64,000 bases of DNA from Euonymus europaeus (lineage: Eukaryota; Streptophyta; Magnoliopsida; Celastrales; Celastraceae): positions 8,717,544-8,781,543 of the forward strand of contig OY756968.1 of the NCBI GenBank assembly GCA_963580455.1. Reading direction: 5' to 3'. Below are positions 1 through 11,793 of the stretch, one piece after another. The position numbers and the translations under genes were made by a program. Position 1 is the stretch's first letter; each line of letters begins with the position of its first letter. The notes beneath the pieces are model-generated. The model had not been told where the DNA came from, did not search any database, and saw nothing but the letters and a program-made list of their open reading frames with translations.

Positions 1-1522
1 TTGATAGTCGGACAAATTTAATATTGTATTCAAGGCAACACACATTTAACCACAACATATCTTATAAACAATTCCATAATAATCAAGTTCGCACATTTTT
101 TTATGTCAAACTAAAATCTTCATATTTATTCTACCACCCCTCTTCCACCTCTACTCCAACCTCATTGTCGGAATCAACTTCAATCATTTTCTGGCCTCAT
201 CGTCAGAGTCACTTTTTTCAGACTCTGACCTCTCAGACCTCATCGTCGGGGTCTCTCTACGAGTAAGGAAGGTAGGCATTCCCCTTCTACCCGGACTTTC
301 CACCCTTCGCTATGTGGCCGCATAGCAAATCCTTACTCAGATTTTATCCACTGTACGTGTAGGGTTTTGTTCACACATCACCACAACCTTTTCAGCACAT
401 TTCCACCCCATGTCCTCCACAGTACAACCTCCACAGCTCTCACAAAATTTCAGATTTATATATTCATTCACGGAACATACAATATTTGAACAAAAATTTC
501 CAATAAATATCAGAGGTTATCAAGTACCAAGAATTATTCACATACACTTTCCATCACATTTCCACATTAATCTAACCAGGAAAATCATCACACAATTTAA
601 TAAACTGCACGAATAAACAATTAAGTAAAAATGCAAATTTCCCAAAATTAACACAAGAGTTACGGTATTTCCTACCTCATGAAGCGTGTCTAGCATCTCA
701 CCCGAATCACCCAAGAAAAATCTTCCAACCAGTTTAATCTGTTGTGAATACCGAACAATCTACTACCAATTCATCACCTCGATATATCCTTTTCATTCGA
801 AGCAAACAACAAATTTCACAATCACTTCAACTCCACATTAACTACCGGTTACATAACTCCAGCTTCTCAACTACTTTACTCAAATAATAATACGAATAAG
901 ACACAATATAATCAGCCAAAATTTCAGATTCAACCATTATCAAATAGAAAGAATCCCATCTTCAAGTACCCAGTTATATAACCCAAAAATACCTGTCACA
1001 TGGTTGGGATGTAACCTTCGTGTGTCGTCCTTTGAGCTCCTTTGAGGAATCGGCAACCACCAAAACAAATACTCACAGTTCACATCCCTTTCTATCCATC
1101 AATTTCTTTCTTCCAGATTCTTCTACTTTCTCCTTCTTTTATCTACAAAATATCCATTTTTTCTTCTTATTTTTAAAAACAACGTGGTTATCCCATTTCA
1201 ACAATTTAAGTCCTTAATTGACCTACCAACCTCCCTTATTTAACCTCCATCTTTTAGTTATTTACAAAGAATGCCATTCAATATTTACAGATTTAACCTC
1301 ATCTTTCTCTCATATTTACTAAAATAACATTCTCCAGCAAAAATACAAATCAGCACCACATATTTTAATCACTTATATTTAATCCAATTTTCCAAATTCA
1401 CATTTTCTCTAATCAATTCCTAAATTTTATTTCATTTGAATTATCAAGTTCTCTAGTGTACTATTGTACAGAAGTCACCCTCTTATCCAATATTTCCATT
1501 GATTTCGGGTCAGGATATCACA
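1..1522 (-). mobile_element. Ty3/gypsy 3' LTR (open at window edge)
   Basis: On the minus strand a TG-type LTR starts at 1522 with TGTGATATCCTGACCCG. It is preceded (1523-1560) by the motif that closes Tekay/Del-like chromovirus polyproteins: a short palindrome reading AAATTTCGAGGGCGAAATTT and then a purine-rich run. Its first 293 bp recur at 3835-4127 with about seven differences, which supports the LTR call. The far end was not found and probably lies outside the window. The ORFs at 24-266, 410-616 and 1020-1217 have no recognisable domain and are treated as chance frames within the LTR. The Tekay/Del assignment rests only on the junction motif. Confidence 0.6.
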
Positions 1523-3834
1523 TCCTTCCCTCCTTAAAAATTTCGCCCTCGAAATTTAGGTTCACTTTCAATTGTGCCAAGCAAAACATACTATTTTTTC
1601 ATTGCAAATTTAATACAAGGTCAACCTCTCCACATGCTGATTCTGTCACGACGTACCCGATACTTCTCTAATGTAAATTTAGGAGGCAGCTAATATCTCG
1701 AATCAAGTTCGAAATTTTTAATATAGTATGACCCCTTTCCCCACATTTCAAACCACCATAACACCAGAATTTAACACCACAGTGTACTCAATTACTATCC
1801 ATTTTTTTATGTAAATGACACAAATAAATCTATGATAATTTCAATTTTTTTTTTCATTTCCTAAAACCGGATTATCAAATAACTCAATAACAAGCATTGA
1901 AGTATGCTACCCAAAAAAAAATACATTTATGACGTAAGAAATATAACTATGATTTCCGCATTAGATTTCCATAGTATATATATATGGTACCTCCTACCTC
2001 TTTTATCGAACCAAGTATTTAACTCGCAACACAAAGAATATTTCCCACCAGCTCAGTTAACCCTTATATACTAAGCTGTCTGTTCCTACTGGCACCAAAA
2101 GCATTTACCGAATCGGCCAAGCATAACTATTCATATTAATTATCATAATAGTCACTCATCGGAACCACAGGTCAATAGTGTTCCACATTTAAGTGAAGTA
2201 TACATATCAATATATACATGAGTATACATAGCCACATGTTACCCACAAGAGAGCTTGACTCTCAATCTCCAGCAAAAATTGAAGTTTAATAACCCCACAA
2301 AATGTTTGTTACACTCATGGTAATTCATCCCAATTATTACTTCCTTGACCCACCATCCCCGTCACAATCATCCATCCACATGCACACAAGAATGTCATTA
2401 AATTTTATTAAGTTGGCATGTCGCAGTAGCCACGCTATTATGTCAAATGAAGATCATCATTATCTCATATGTATGCTATCACACCACATATTCCTCAATC
2501 TCTTGGTGACGACCTGTCAGTGGCCCTTTCTCAAATTTAATATAATCGCATACAATAGTTCTCATTTAAGTGTCTCAACAATCTCACACAAATATGTGTG
2601 TATATATACACACACACATGTGAACATCACCAAAATTCAGTAATTGCACCACAGTATGGGAACCAATTATTTATTTTTTCCATTTTAAGACAATTTGGCA
2701 TCCATTATCAGCCACAATATACAAATTATAAACAAACTCCTTTTAGCTACATAGCATCAAAAGGGAATCGTTTAGCTTCAGTTTATTTAAGAGAACCATT
2801 TGCTAGTGTTCAAGCTGGCACAAGCCACATAATAAAATAAAACACCTTTTCGAATACCTAGATACCCAACACACTACTCAACAATTTGTTATACCCGATT
2901 AAGTGATAATTTTTTTTATAAACTCCACGTCAACAACCATCAACATACGCTAGTGTGCGAAGGTAGAAGAACAATTAATGAAAAGAACTAAACAATTATT
3001 TATCCATCATTCGTTTTCTCATCATCAACATCAAACATCTCTCAAGCATATTCCATTTAGCCAACATGGAAATGTTTCCAAGATTCACTTTTACATTAAA
3101 GCAAATAAATTAACCACCATAAGGATGAACATCCCAATCACCTTCATCTAAAACCTCAAAAAGACAACTTTTTCTGAAACTAACTCTTTTCTTACCCTTT
3201 AATAACACAAAATGCGCTTAATAATCTTATTTAATTATACGTTTCCTATACCACTTTACCCTTTCTTTCTTCTTTTTTTCTTTTTTTTTCTTTAGCCCCA
3301 AACTGATCAACAGAATACCTCCAAATTTTCTTAAACGTCCCCTAAACCAAAACTACAAGTCTCACTAAATTTAGAAGTACTGAAGTATCCAGGTCAATGA
3401 TTTTAATTGCACGAACAAAAATGAGTTCCCACAAGTGAAAATCCCTACCTATATCGAGATACAATCCCTAGCACTACTCACTTCCTGTTAAAGAATAAGA
3501 TGACGACACAATAAACCTAGGTAGACGAGCCAGCCCTTATCTATTCATCCCTGAATACACCCAGTGGTGACACGAGGGATTTTTGGATAGACCCATCAAT
3601 CTTTATCCATTTGAGCTTCTAAGCTATATAAACCCCGTATTAAAAGACTCATCAACAAGTCTACAAAAAATCTGCTACTCCTGTTTCCATTCCACCCAAA
3701 TGAATACCCATTCCCGTGACAATTATTCACGCATACATCAAGCGTTGGTTAAAATTCAAAGGCAGATCCGAGCCTTGGAGAGGATGTATGATCAAATCCT
3801 ATCGAGATTTGATTCCCTGATCCGGTTAACAACA
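1523..3834 (-). other. Internal remnant between two LTR copies, no intact pol
   Basis: This AT-rich stretch lies between the two LTR copies. Apart from the polyprotein-end and purine motif at 1523-1560, I could not read protease, RT, RNase H or integrase in any frame. It contains a short TG/TA simple repeat near 2593-2622. The plus ORF at 3583-3927 has a helical-looking segment (residues about 43-67) but no family I recognise, and it runs into the LTR copy. The stretch may be a large deletion derivative or a non-autonomous element. Confidence 0.45.
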
Positions 3835-4127
3835 CCTCCCTTATTTAACCTCCATCTTTTAGTTATTTACAAAGAATGCCATTCAATATTTACAAATTTA
3901 ACCTCCTCTTTCTGTCATATTTACTAAAATAACATTCTCCAGCAAAAATACAAATCAGCACAACATATTTTAATCACTTATATTTAATCCAATTTTCCAA
4001 ATTCACATTTTCTCTAATCAATTCCTAAATTTTATTTCATTTGAATTATCAAGTTCTCTAGTGTACTATTGTACCGAAGTCACCCTCTTATTCAATATTT
4101 CCATTGATTTCGGGTCAAGATATCACA
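3835..4127 (-). repeat. LTR fragment, second copy of 1230-1522
   Basis: This 293-bp direct repeat matches 1230-1522 with about seven substitutions counted by eye, at an offset of exactly 2605 bp. It ends at 4127 with GATATCACA, the outer terminus of the minus-strand LTR. Homology stops abruptly on the left at about 3834, so this 5' LTR is truncated. The right terminus abuts the LINE reading frame at 4128 without spacer. Confidence 0.65.
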
Positions 4128-5090
4128 TGGAGGCTCAAAATCCCTAACAAAATGAAGGTGTTTCCTTGGAGACTTTTGCATGACAGCCTTCCAACTAAGG
4201 AAAATCTTAGCAAATGGGGTGTTGTTCCTGAGAGCCAATGTCCTTTTTGTTTCACTGTTCAGGAAACTGGTATTCATATTTTTAGAGATTGTTCCTTCCT
4301 TGTGGAAATATGGATTCAAACCCCAACTCTGCTACAGGCAGTTTATGCTCCAATGACATCTATGGGGTCTTGGCTTCAAAGGAGTTTTGAACAACTACAA
4401 GATAAGGAAAAAGGGTATCTGCTATGTATTTTATACTTTATGTGGAGAGAAAGGAATAATATTTGTCATGATGGTGATGTCTGGGCTCCAACTCAAGTCC
4501 TACGAATGGCTCAAGCCCTGTTCCATGATTTCTTAGCGAGTCAAACTTCTGTGATTCCAAGGGGTAGGAATGTTCAGCTTTGTTCCAGTTGGGTGAAACC
4601 ATCTCCTCCATTTTCTATCAAAATTAATGTGGATGAGGCTTGGAGGATTGGGGATGAGTGGGCTAGGTTAGGTATGGTAGGACGAGACTATAATGGTTGA
4701 GTTCTCATTTTGGCTTTTAAGCGTGTTAGCCATGCTGGAGGTCCAGCTCTTATTGAAGGCCTGGCTATTCAATTTGGGTTATCTTTTGTGGCTTAGTTCA
4801 GTTGGTGGGATGTCATAGTGGAGGGAGATTCAACGGCAGTTATTTCAGTAGTGCATAATAGAGATGCTTATGCTAACTATTTGGATTTTATTATTGAAGA
4901 GATTAGGCAATCTCTAGAGGAGTGGAATTGCTGTGTCGCTTTTACTTATAGGCAAAACAATAGTGTTGCTGATGGTTTGGCTAAATTAGGTAGATTAGCT
5001 TCTGTTGATGATGTACATGTTTTGATGGATGGAGTTCCCTCTACCATTGAGCATTTGATCACTGTTGATTGTAACCTTGGCCATTGTTGA
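4128..5090 (+). pseudogene. LINE 3' end: reverse-transcriptase zinc-binding plus RNase H-like domains
   Basis: The open frame beginning at 4128 reads WRLKIPNKMKVFPWRLLHD, the start of the zf-RVT domain (PF13966). It continues with the paired cysteines of PESQCPFC and a later H and C (GIHIFRDC). After about 120 residues an RNase H-like domain (RVT_3, PF13456) follows: INVDEAW, ALIEGLAI, VEGDSTAVI and SVADGLAKLG supply the acidic residues. Two in-frame stops interrupt it, TGA near 4698 and TAG near 4795; both halves share one frame. The ATG at 4104 lies in the neighbouring LTR and is not the native start. The RT and endonuclease regions are absent, presumably lost or displaced by the LTR insertion. 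It is non-functional. The alternative is an isolated RNase H-like host protein, which is less likely. Confidence 0.8.
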
Positions 5091-6059
5091 ATGAATTTCA
5101 GTTGGTTCAAAAAAAAGCTAAGAAAATATGTGAAAAGGGTTACAAAACTTTGCATATTTTGGAATTGCTCTTGTTGGTGAAGCGGTTCTTCTCGGCTTCC
5201 TTCACTTTTGTATATCAATTCATGGTTTCTTCTTCCCTTGTCTTTATATTTATTTTCATGGTTTGTAACTAAACTCATATCTAGGGTTTGACCTAGCCGA
5301 GCATGAATATTATGAGTTGATATTTATTACAAGATACTTCAAAATATGATTTCTACATAATTGCTTGATCGCCAATTGTGTTGTTTATTATATTCATCTA
5401 GCCAAATCATGTAAACGATCCATATTTATGTCTTTTGGTGGAATCGGAATTAAGAAGATTAATTTTTGAATGCTTTGATATGAGTTTAGGGGATTAATTG
5501 GTTGTTATAGATCGTCTAGTCGTAATGAGTTATTTTTGCTAAGTTAAAAACTGTCATCAAACAAAATTAAATTGGTACTAATAATACGTGTTGTTGCCAC
5601 GATCAATGGATCAACATAATTGAGTGAGGAATCAACCCTAGAATTTGAATTGGTATTGAATGCTTGACCCCTTATAGCTCGTAATAGGATTGTTTGGTAA
5701 GGTTGTGTCCTAGGTTCTTTATTATCCTTGATTCTTGTTTACTTGTTTATCTACAAATTAAGTGTGCTCTCTATACTTTAATAATCATTTATTTTAATAG
5801 TTAAGTACAACTTTTGACTGAAATCATCTTTGTGGGATCGACCTTGTGCAAACACCTTTTGTGCTACAATAGTACACTTGTGCACTTGCGAGTATTTTAA
5901 CAACATCCATGTACAACTTTCATTGAGGATTATGCATCTTTGGTTCTTTTTCACTATATTCTTTTCTGGTTGGTACTTTTTTTGCAGTTCTGAGGGCTTG
6001 TTTAGATCCATAATTTTTCATTGTGCAAGTTTTTCATGTGGGTAGTATAGGGTTTGAGG
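5091..6059. other. Unassigned AT-rich stretch with an LTR-like 3' segment
   Basis: No gene was recognised. The portion around 5830-5910 reads GGGATCGACC and later CACTTGCGAGT, a wording common near the 3' end of Tat/Athila-type plant LTRs. This may be a decayed LTR on the plus strand. The LINE tail may extend into 5091-5270. The ORFs here overlap on both strands without domains. Confidence 0.3.
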
Positions 6060-6086
6060 TTTATAGAGTATAATTTAGGTTCTACA

Positions 6087-6345
6087 TTTTTCTTTGTACA
6101 ACAAACAATTTCATCTATAGAATCAACATTTTTCTTCGTAGAATCATAAACCTTTATCCTAACTCGCACAAACCCAAAATGCTAAACCTCAAAAGGTCTT
6201 AAACACTAAAGAACCCTAAATCTATTTATAGATCCTACATTTTTCTCTGTAGAATCATAAACCTTTATCCTAACTCGCACAAACCCAAAATTCTAAACCT
6301 CAAAAAGCCTTAAACCCTAAAGAATCCTAAATCTATTTATAGAAC
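6087..6345. repeat. Two tandem units of about 111 bp
   Basis: The block beginning GAATCATAAACCTTTATCC at 6141 is repeated from 6252, a period of 111 bp, with few differences. Each unit contains the CTACA/TGTAG mini-hairpin and CCCTAAA-like words. Confidence 0.7.
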
Positions 6346-6425
6346 CTAAACCCTAAACCCCAAAAAACCCTCAACTCCAAACCCAAAACCCCAAACCCTA
6401 AACCATAATCCTGTACCTTATAAAA
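6345..6425. repeat. Degenerate telomere-like AACCCTAA repeats
   Basis: This is a run of imperfect plant telomere-type words (AAACCCTAAACCCC and variants). It is short and irregular, so it is an interstitial telomere-like tract and not a telomere. Confidence 0.6.
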
Positions 6426-6429
6426 ATAT

Positions 6430-6770
6430 TAAACTCTATCGGACTCATGTATCGGATTGTCATTTTGTAACCTAAACCCTAAGGGTATATTCGCTAAACT
6501 CTAATGAGCTCATGTATTGAATTCGCTAAACCTTAACAAATTTGTGTATCGGATTTTCATTTTGTATTCTATACAATAAAAGTTAAATCCTAAGGGTATC
6601 AAATTCGCTAAACCCTAACGGATTTGTGTATCGGATTTTCATTATGTAACCTAAACAATAAATGTCAAACCCTAAGGGTATCGGATTCAGTAAACCCTAA
6701 CGGACTCGTGTATCAGATTTGCTAAAGGATAACGGGTTTCTATATCAAATGTCAATGCTTCAACCTACGC
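6430..6770. repeat. About four imperfect 82-bp tandem units
   Basis: ATTCGCTAAACC occurs at 6521 and 6603 and, as ATTCAGTAAACC, at 6685, giving a period of 82 bp. An earlier degenerate unit begins near 6437. Each unit carries GTATCGGATTTTCAT and CCCTAAGGGTATC. The repeats lie in the 3' flank of MULE-1. Confidence 0.65.
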
Positions 6771-7029
6771 AATAACTGTTAAACTATGAAGGGAACAAAT
6801 TTGCTAAACCACTTATATGTTGAACACTTCATCAATGTCAAATTTTTTTTTGAGAAGTTATTTTTAATTGTAGAACTTATTTTTCTCTATAAAACTATCT
6901 TTCTGCATAGCAATACAACTTTTCATTATGAAACAAAAGAGATGGTGTCCAACGAACAACAAAGAAAAAAATAGAAATACTGAAATTACATATAATGAGT
7001 AGTCCAAGAATACAAAAAAATGAATTACA

Positions 7030-9224
7030 ACTCAACCATAATGAGCCATTGCAACTCCTCTTATTGTGATTTCCAAGCTGCCCACATCTCCTGCACTTGA
7101 TTTTTCTATGAATGCTCTCTCCAACAGATTTGATTCTCTTCTTCTTAGGCCTTCTTGTCTGTTTCTTTGACTTGGTGAAAAACTAAGAGCATCTGTATTC
7201 TTTCCACCAACTTTCCATACCATTTGGACTAGAAATATGGACTATGAGTAGCATCCAACATAAAATGCAAAATGAAAGTAATTCTCAACATAATCATATA
7301 TGATTTTCCACTTTGGAAAAAACCAAAAGTGCATGGGAACATGGGAAACCATTTATTTGTCATCTCCCACATGAACAAACCCTTTGTAAAATATTTAACC
7401 ACCTTAATGGGAGATGAATGTAACTCAAATAATTCAACACTGGATGCATTAACAACCCAAGGACAACCTTCCTTCAAAAAGTCTGAATTTTCTTCTCTTA
7501 GAAGAAGATAAAATTGAATTTCACGTCTTCTCAGTATCCCTTCTACTTGATATCCAATCCATAAACTTCCAAAGAATCTTATTAACAAAGTTTGTGATGG
7601 GTAAAGAACGATATTCAGAAATCAAAGAATGACTCAACCAAATTTGAATACATCCCACCATAATGATTGCCAGTAAAATAAGCATTAGCCCATGCGTTGC
7701 TGGAGCATCCTATATAAAACTAGCAACATTGGCACCATCGGTAGATAGAAGTTCTTGCATAATAGTCATTTCCCTTAAATAACTATTATAACCTTTCAAT
7801 CTATCCTTAAGATTTCCTTTCATATACATAAGACAAAAGGAATGGTGAGCAAAAGGAAAAATATTTCTAACACCATTAAGAATATCCGAATGATGATCGC
7901 TCATTAAAGTTAGGTTTCTTGTGCAATCAATGTGGGGCTTCAATAACTTTATAAACCATAACCAATTATTTTCATCCTTAGCCAAAATAGTTGCAAATGC
8001 AACCACAAATATCCCTACACAAATAAACAAACAAACAAAAACAAATAAAACACAGAATGCATATTTCTTTGTAGAACGTATATTTCTCTGTAGAATATAA
8101 ACAGATGGTTGGTTACTTTCTTTAGCGTCTTTTGCAGTAGCATCAAGAAGGTTTCACTTATAGCACCCTTTCAAAAATGTCCAATCAAGAAAAAGCAAAG
8201 GACTCCAAAAGTTGAAGCCCGAGATCAACGCACCAAATGAAACAAAACATCTCTTGAAACACCCACTAACAACATTACATTCAATCTCAAAATGTGAGCC
8301 CGGATTACATACATTAGCTTCCTCAAAATAAACCAGTAAGAAATCAAAGGAAGAACTATGTCCACCATATTTCATCTTTTTAGCTTTTTCAACACCATAC
8401 CATGCAGTAAAGTAAATAACATCCAAACCGTAATCCAATTTAATTTCCTTTAAAACATCAGTTGGATGAACTAGAGGAATAGTAGATATAAGATCAGCAA
8501 TAACGCCAGCAACAATATCAGACCCCATTTGGTTGTACCTACTAGTATGAATGACAGAACCACAATTATGCATATTGTTGAATGACCTAATAAAAAATAA
8601 GTCATTTGACTTCTACTGATGCATGAACACGCCATTGACAACCTTTTGAAATCTTATATTTACGTTCAAGGGTAACCCTCAGCTTTTCATTCTTTATCAA
8701 AACATACTCAAAACCAACCTCATTTCTAAACTTCAACAAAACATTGTGAAACTCGTCAACACCACCACTAAAACACTGCCCTACATAGCTGATACTAGTT
8801 GACCAACTGAAAATAAGTAAAGTATTTCTCTTATTAGAACCAAAAGCCAATACAAAAATTGACTATTGCTCAAATTCATCATTATAAGTAGTGGAACTAT
8901 CAACTAAAGAACTAGAAGACTCAATATCACCAGAAACATCAACACTAGAAGCTGTTATATTTAAACAACAACCTCTTTTCACCAAAACAACAACATGACC
9001 CATCAAAAAATTATGAGCAAGAGATAATAATCATCATTATCAACCATGCACTAAGAATGTCCAAGTAAATAAGCCAAAAAACACAATTTTTCAGAATCCA
9101 AAAAATTTCACTTAGCATACACGAAATTGACCAGACTCGTGAAATTAATACCATAAACAACTCTCATCATTAAACTTAATGACTCATGCTTCAAAATCAA
9201 AATACATGGAGGAGCTGATGCCAT
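7030..9224 (-). pseudogene. mudrA-like: MURA/MuDR-type transposase, broken (MULE-1)
   Basis: Reading from an ATG at 9224 (MASAPPCILILKHESLS) to about 7030, the fragments follow MuDR order. The N-terminal MuDR domain (8602-8850) reads GGVDEFHNVLLKF and SKGCQWRVHAS. At 8154-8573 RCFVSFGALISGF is followed by LDWTFLKG, which holds the first catalytic Asp but has Trp for the usual Gly. At 7710-8030 GIFVVAFATILAKDENNWL is followed by LMSDHHSDIL with the second Asp. Near 7630 SNLVESF supplies the Glu. A degraded SWIM region follows at 7229-7588. A zinc knuckle, CRRCGQLGNHNKRSC, is readable at about 7040-7100 in a shifted frame. An intron-like gap interrupts about 8030-8130. Multiple stops and frameshifts make it inactive. 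Confidence 0.85.
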
Positions 9225-9478
9225 ATTGAATAAAAACCTCAGTCTTCAAAGTTTATCTACACAAAAAATGAACAACAATGTTAAAAATAACTTTTGTTTG
9301 TAGAATCTACATTTTCTTTGTAGAATAGAACTTATACAAACAAAACTACATACAAAAACAAAATTAAATCAATCATGAAATAAGTCATACAAGGTTTGAG
9401 ATTTAGATTTGAACAATATGTTATACAACTAATACAAGAAGAACGTGCTTGCAAATAAACCAAGTCAGAGACCAATGA

Positions 9479-9479
9479 G

Positions 9480-9525
<46 letters not shown>
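9479..9525. repeat. (TC)n-(TA)n microsatellite
   Basis: About ten TC dinucleotides run directly into about thirteen TA dinucleotides. This is a compound simple repeat upstream of the MULE-1 transposase. Confidence 0.9.
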
Positions 9526-9539
9526 CAATCCACACACTG

Positions 9540-10499
9540 GAAGAAGAGGATTACAATGATCTCACAAAAGAGCCACCCAATCAAGAATACATCAAACAAT
9601 TAGAAAAGAAAGAAGACACAGCTAGATTGAAGATTGTAGTAGCAAAATTAAAAAAAGAAGACGAATCAGGGATGAGAACTCAATAAAATAATGAATAACT
9701 GCAGCTAACCTGAATCAATTGGTAACATCTGAAAAACGGCCAAAGAAATTCTCAGATTAGGAGTTAGCTTCACTAGAGAAGACTAGGATCAAAACTAAAG
9801 AATGTTCAATCAGCTCCAAATTGGATCTCTCCTTCATCAAAAATCAAAATGGTGTTCACTTCATAACTGCGTTTGAAGGTCAAGTTCAGGACTCACGAGC
9901 ACTCCAATTTATTTTGTCCTTAATTTAATTAATTTAAAAATGAGTTGGATCTTATCTAATGAAAAAAGGTGAATTGTTCTTTTGCTATTAAAACTTATTA
10001 AATTAGGACTTAACCCTAATTTCCTTTTTTTAAAAATTTTAATATTTGATTTTTTTAAAATCAAATTCATTTAATTTTTTAAAATATGACATCCACTTTG
10101 GAAATTTTGTTAGACCAAACAAGCATAAAATGCATATTGTACAAACAGTTAACACGACACATCAGCAATTGGCTGACCAAAAATCTAAAAATATGCTCGA
10201 GTGATTAGTTTAACACAATTTTTTTTGATTACCAATTTGAGACAAAATGATTTCAGTGATCAAATTGAGAAATTTAAAATCCTTCAATAACTAAAATAAT
10301 ACTTTACTCGAAAAAATACAATGAAACATGTAGGAAAAAAAATACAATACTTACATGTAAAAATATTTAAATTATTAATACATGTTTATTATAATTTGCA
10401 AAATAAATATATGTGCACAAATATTTTTAATATCTTATTATAATGTGTATGAACACTTTTTAAATAATGTAATGTTGTTACAAAAAATCCTATTTGAAA
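9540..10499. other. Gene-free AT-rich stretch
   Basis: No coding signal or RNA gene was seen. 9900-10100 is especially rich in A/T homopolymer runs. The outer end of MULE-1 could lie here. Confidence 0.4.
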
Positions 10500-10504
10500 C
10501 ATGA

Positions 10505-10600
10505 AATGTCTCCCAACTTAGTTGATAAGAGTTATCCTTTTATAAAAAAAGGTCAGGAGTTTGAAACCTTTAAAAAACATATTTTTGAGATTAAATTTAC
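10505..10600 (+). repeat. Possible tRNA-derived SINE fragment
   Basis: TTAGTTGATAAGAG at about 10518-10531 resembles a pol III A box. AGTTTGAAACC at 10558-10568 resembles a B box, about 30 bp downstream, which is tRNA-like spacing. An A-rich run follows. There is no cloverleaf or anticodon arm, so it is not a tRNA gene. Evidence is limited to the two boxes. Confidence 0.35.
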
Positions 10601-11263
10601 ACTGAACCAATTTAGATGGACCGGTCGATTCTCACAAAATGGATCAGTTCAAAAAATCATTGATTTATATGTACTAGTCCAAATTGGATATAAGGCTGGT
10701 TGGGTCAGATTTTCAAAACCTTAGTGCCCCAATATAGGATGGGGGCCGCAATCCATTTTTCCTAAATTTTCTGAAATATTTTTAATCTTGGCCATCCACT
10801 TCATTTAAGGGTGCAGGGACATGACAACCCAACAAAGATAAAACTACATCTCTCTTCCCTTTCCCCTTCCCTCACTCCTTCCACTAAACTCATTCGTCAA
10901 TAACAAGAGACCTTGAAGAAGGTTAAATTTCACAAACAAGAGAAGTTCGAGTCATGGGCAGGAGGTTAATTTTCAGAACTCGATCGGTACATATAACAAG
11001 TCCAAGTCATGGGTAGAGCCTGAATTGATGAACATAATGATTTCAAAAAATTTTAAACGAGACTTCCCTGATTAGAAGGGGAAATTACCAGAAAGTCTAG
11101 TTGAGTGATCTTATTTGTAATAAAAATAGGCGGTAAAACTTATTTCATTTTAGGTCAAAATAAGGGTAAAGATGTAATTGTCTTTCTCATTATTTTTTGT
11201 AAATTACATAATTGACCTTGGAAGCAACACAACTAGGGTTTTTTGGGCGGGAAGATGCACGGC
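10601..11263. other. Gene-free stretch, probably outer end of the KI-type MULE
   Basis: No gene was seen. The word GGGGAAATTACCAGAAAG at about 11078 resembles Mutator-type termini, which often begin with G-runs followed by AAATTAC. I found no matching inverted copy on the far side. Confidence 0.3.
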
Positions 11264-11316
11264 TAACTAGAATTGAGAGAGAAACCAGATAACTAGAATA
11301 GAGAGAGAAACCAGAT
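11264..11316. repeat. 26-bp tandem duplication in the MURA leader
   Basis: AACTAGAAT followed by GAGAGAGAAACCAGAT occurs twice in direct succession with one indel. It lies about 480 bp upstream of the transposase ATG. Confidence 0.75.
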
Positions 11317-11793
11317 CTGGGAGTGAGAGTGTGGTGCCTTGCTCGTTCATCTACTATTCGAAGTCGATATCCTCATGTTTTCGTCTGATAATCAGCCCGT
11401 CGTCGTTCTTTTTTGAGTTCGAAGCAGCATTCTCGTGGTGGCTTGCGTGGTGCTCGCTTGGGTCATTTCCAATTGATGTTTCTGGCTCATTTCGTTGATT
11501 TTGTAGTTGTTTGGGAAGGAATTTTTTGTGTATTAATCATTTGTTGATTTATTGTTGGTTTTGTAGGTTATGGTTATTTTGTTTTTGCATTGATTGCATT
11601 CGTTCTTTACGTTTCTTTTATTGTGTACTGGTTTTCTGTAATTTCTTTTTGATATGTTCGTCATTTTTTGAAGTTATGTTTTTTTTTTTTTGTAGAAGGA
11701 AGAGTGTTTCAGTAGTTTTTGTGTCGGTGGTACTCTTGGAATACATTCGTAATACATTTAAATGGGGGTTATTTCATAATTGAATTGGTGGTT

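Larger units (their letters stand above)
6060..9540 (-). mobile_element. Decayed Mutator-like element (MULE-1), approximate limits
   Basis: The element is defined by the minus-strand transposase at 7030-9224. It is flanked on both sides by the same small motif, TCTACA then T-rich then TGTAGA, seen near 6087, 6128, 6240 and 9304, with related forms near 8067 and 8088. Terminal inverted repeats and a 9-bp target duplication were not identified, so the limits are estimates. The left flank is rich in AACCCTAA-like repeats. The dispersed motif suggests both flanks belong to one element. Confidence 0.55.

Noticed and set aside
6345..6425. True telomere
   Set aside because: The AACCCTAA tract is short, irregular and flanked by transposon sequence on both sides.
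10505..10600. tRNA gene
   Set aside because: A- and B-box-like words are present but no acceptor, anticodon or T stem can be folded; at best a SINE remnant.
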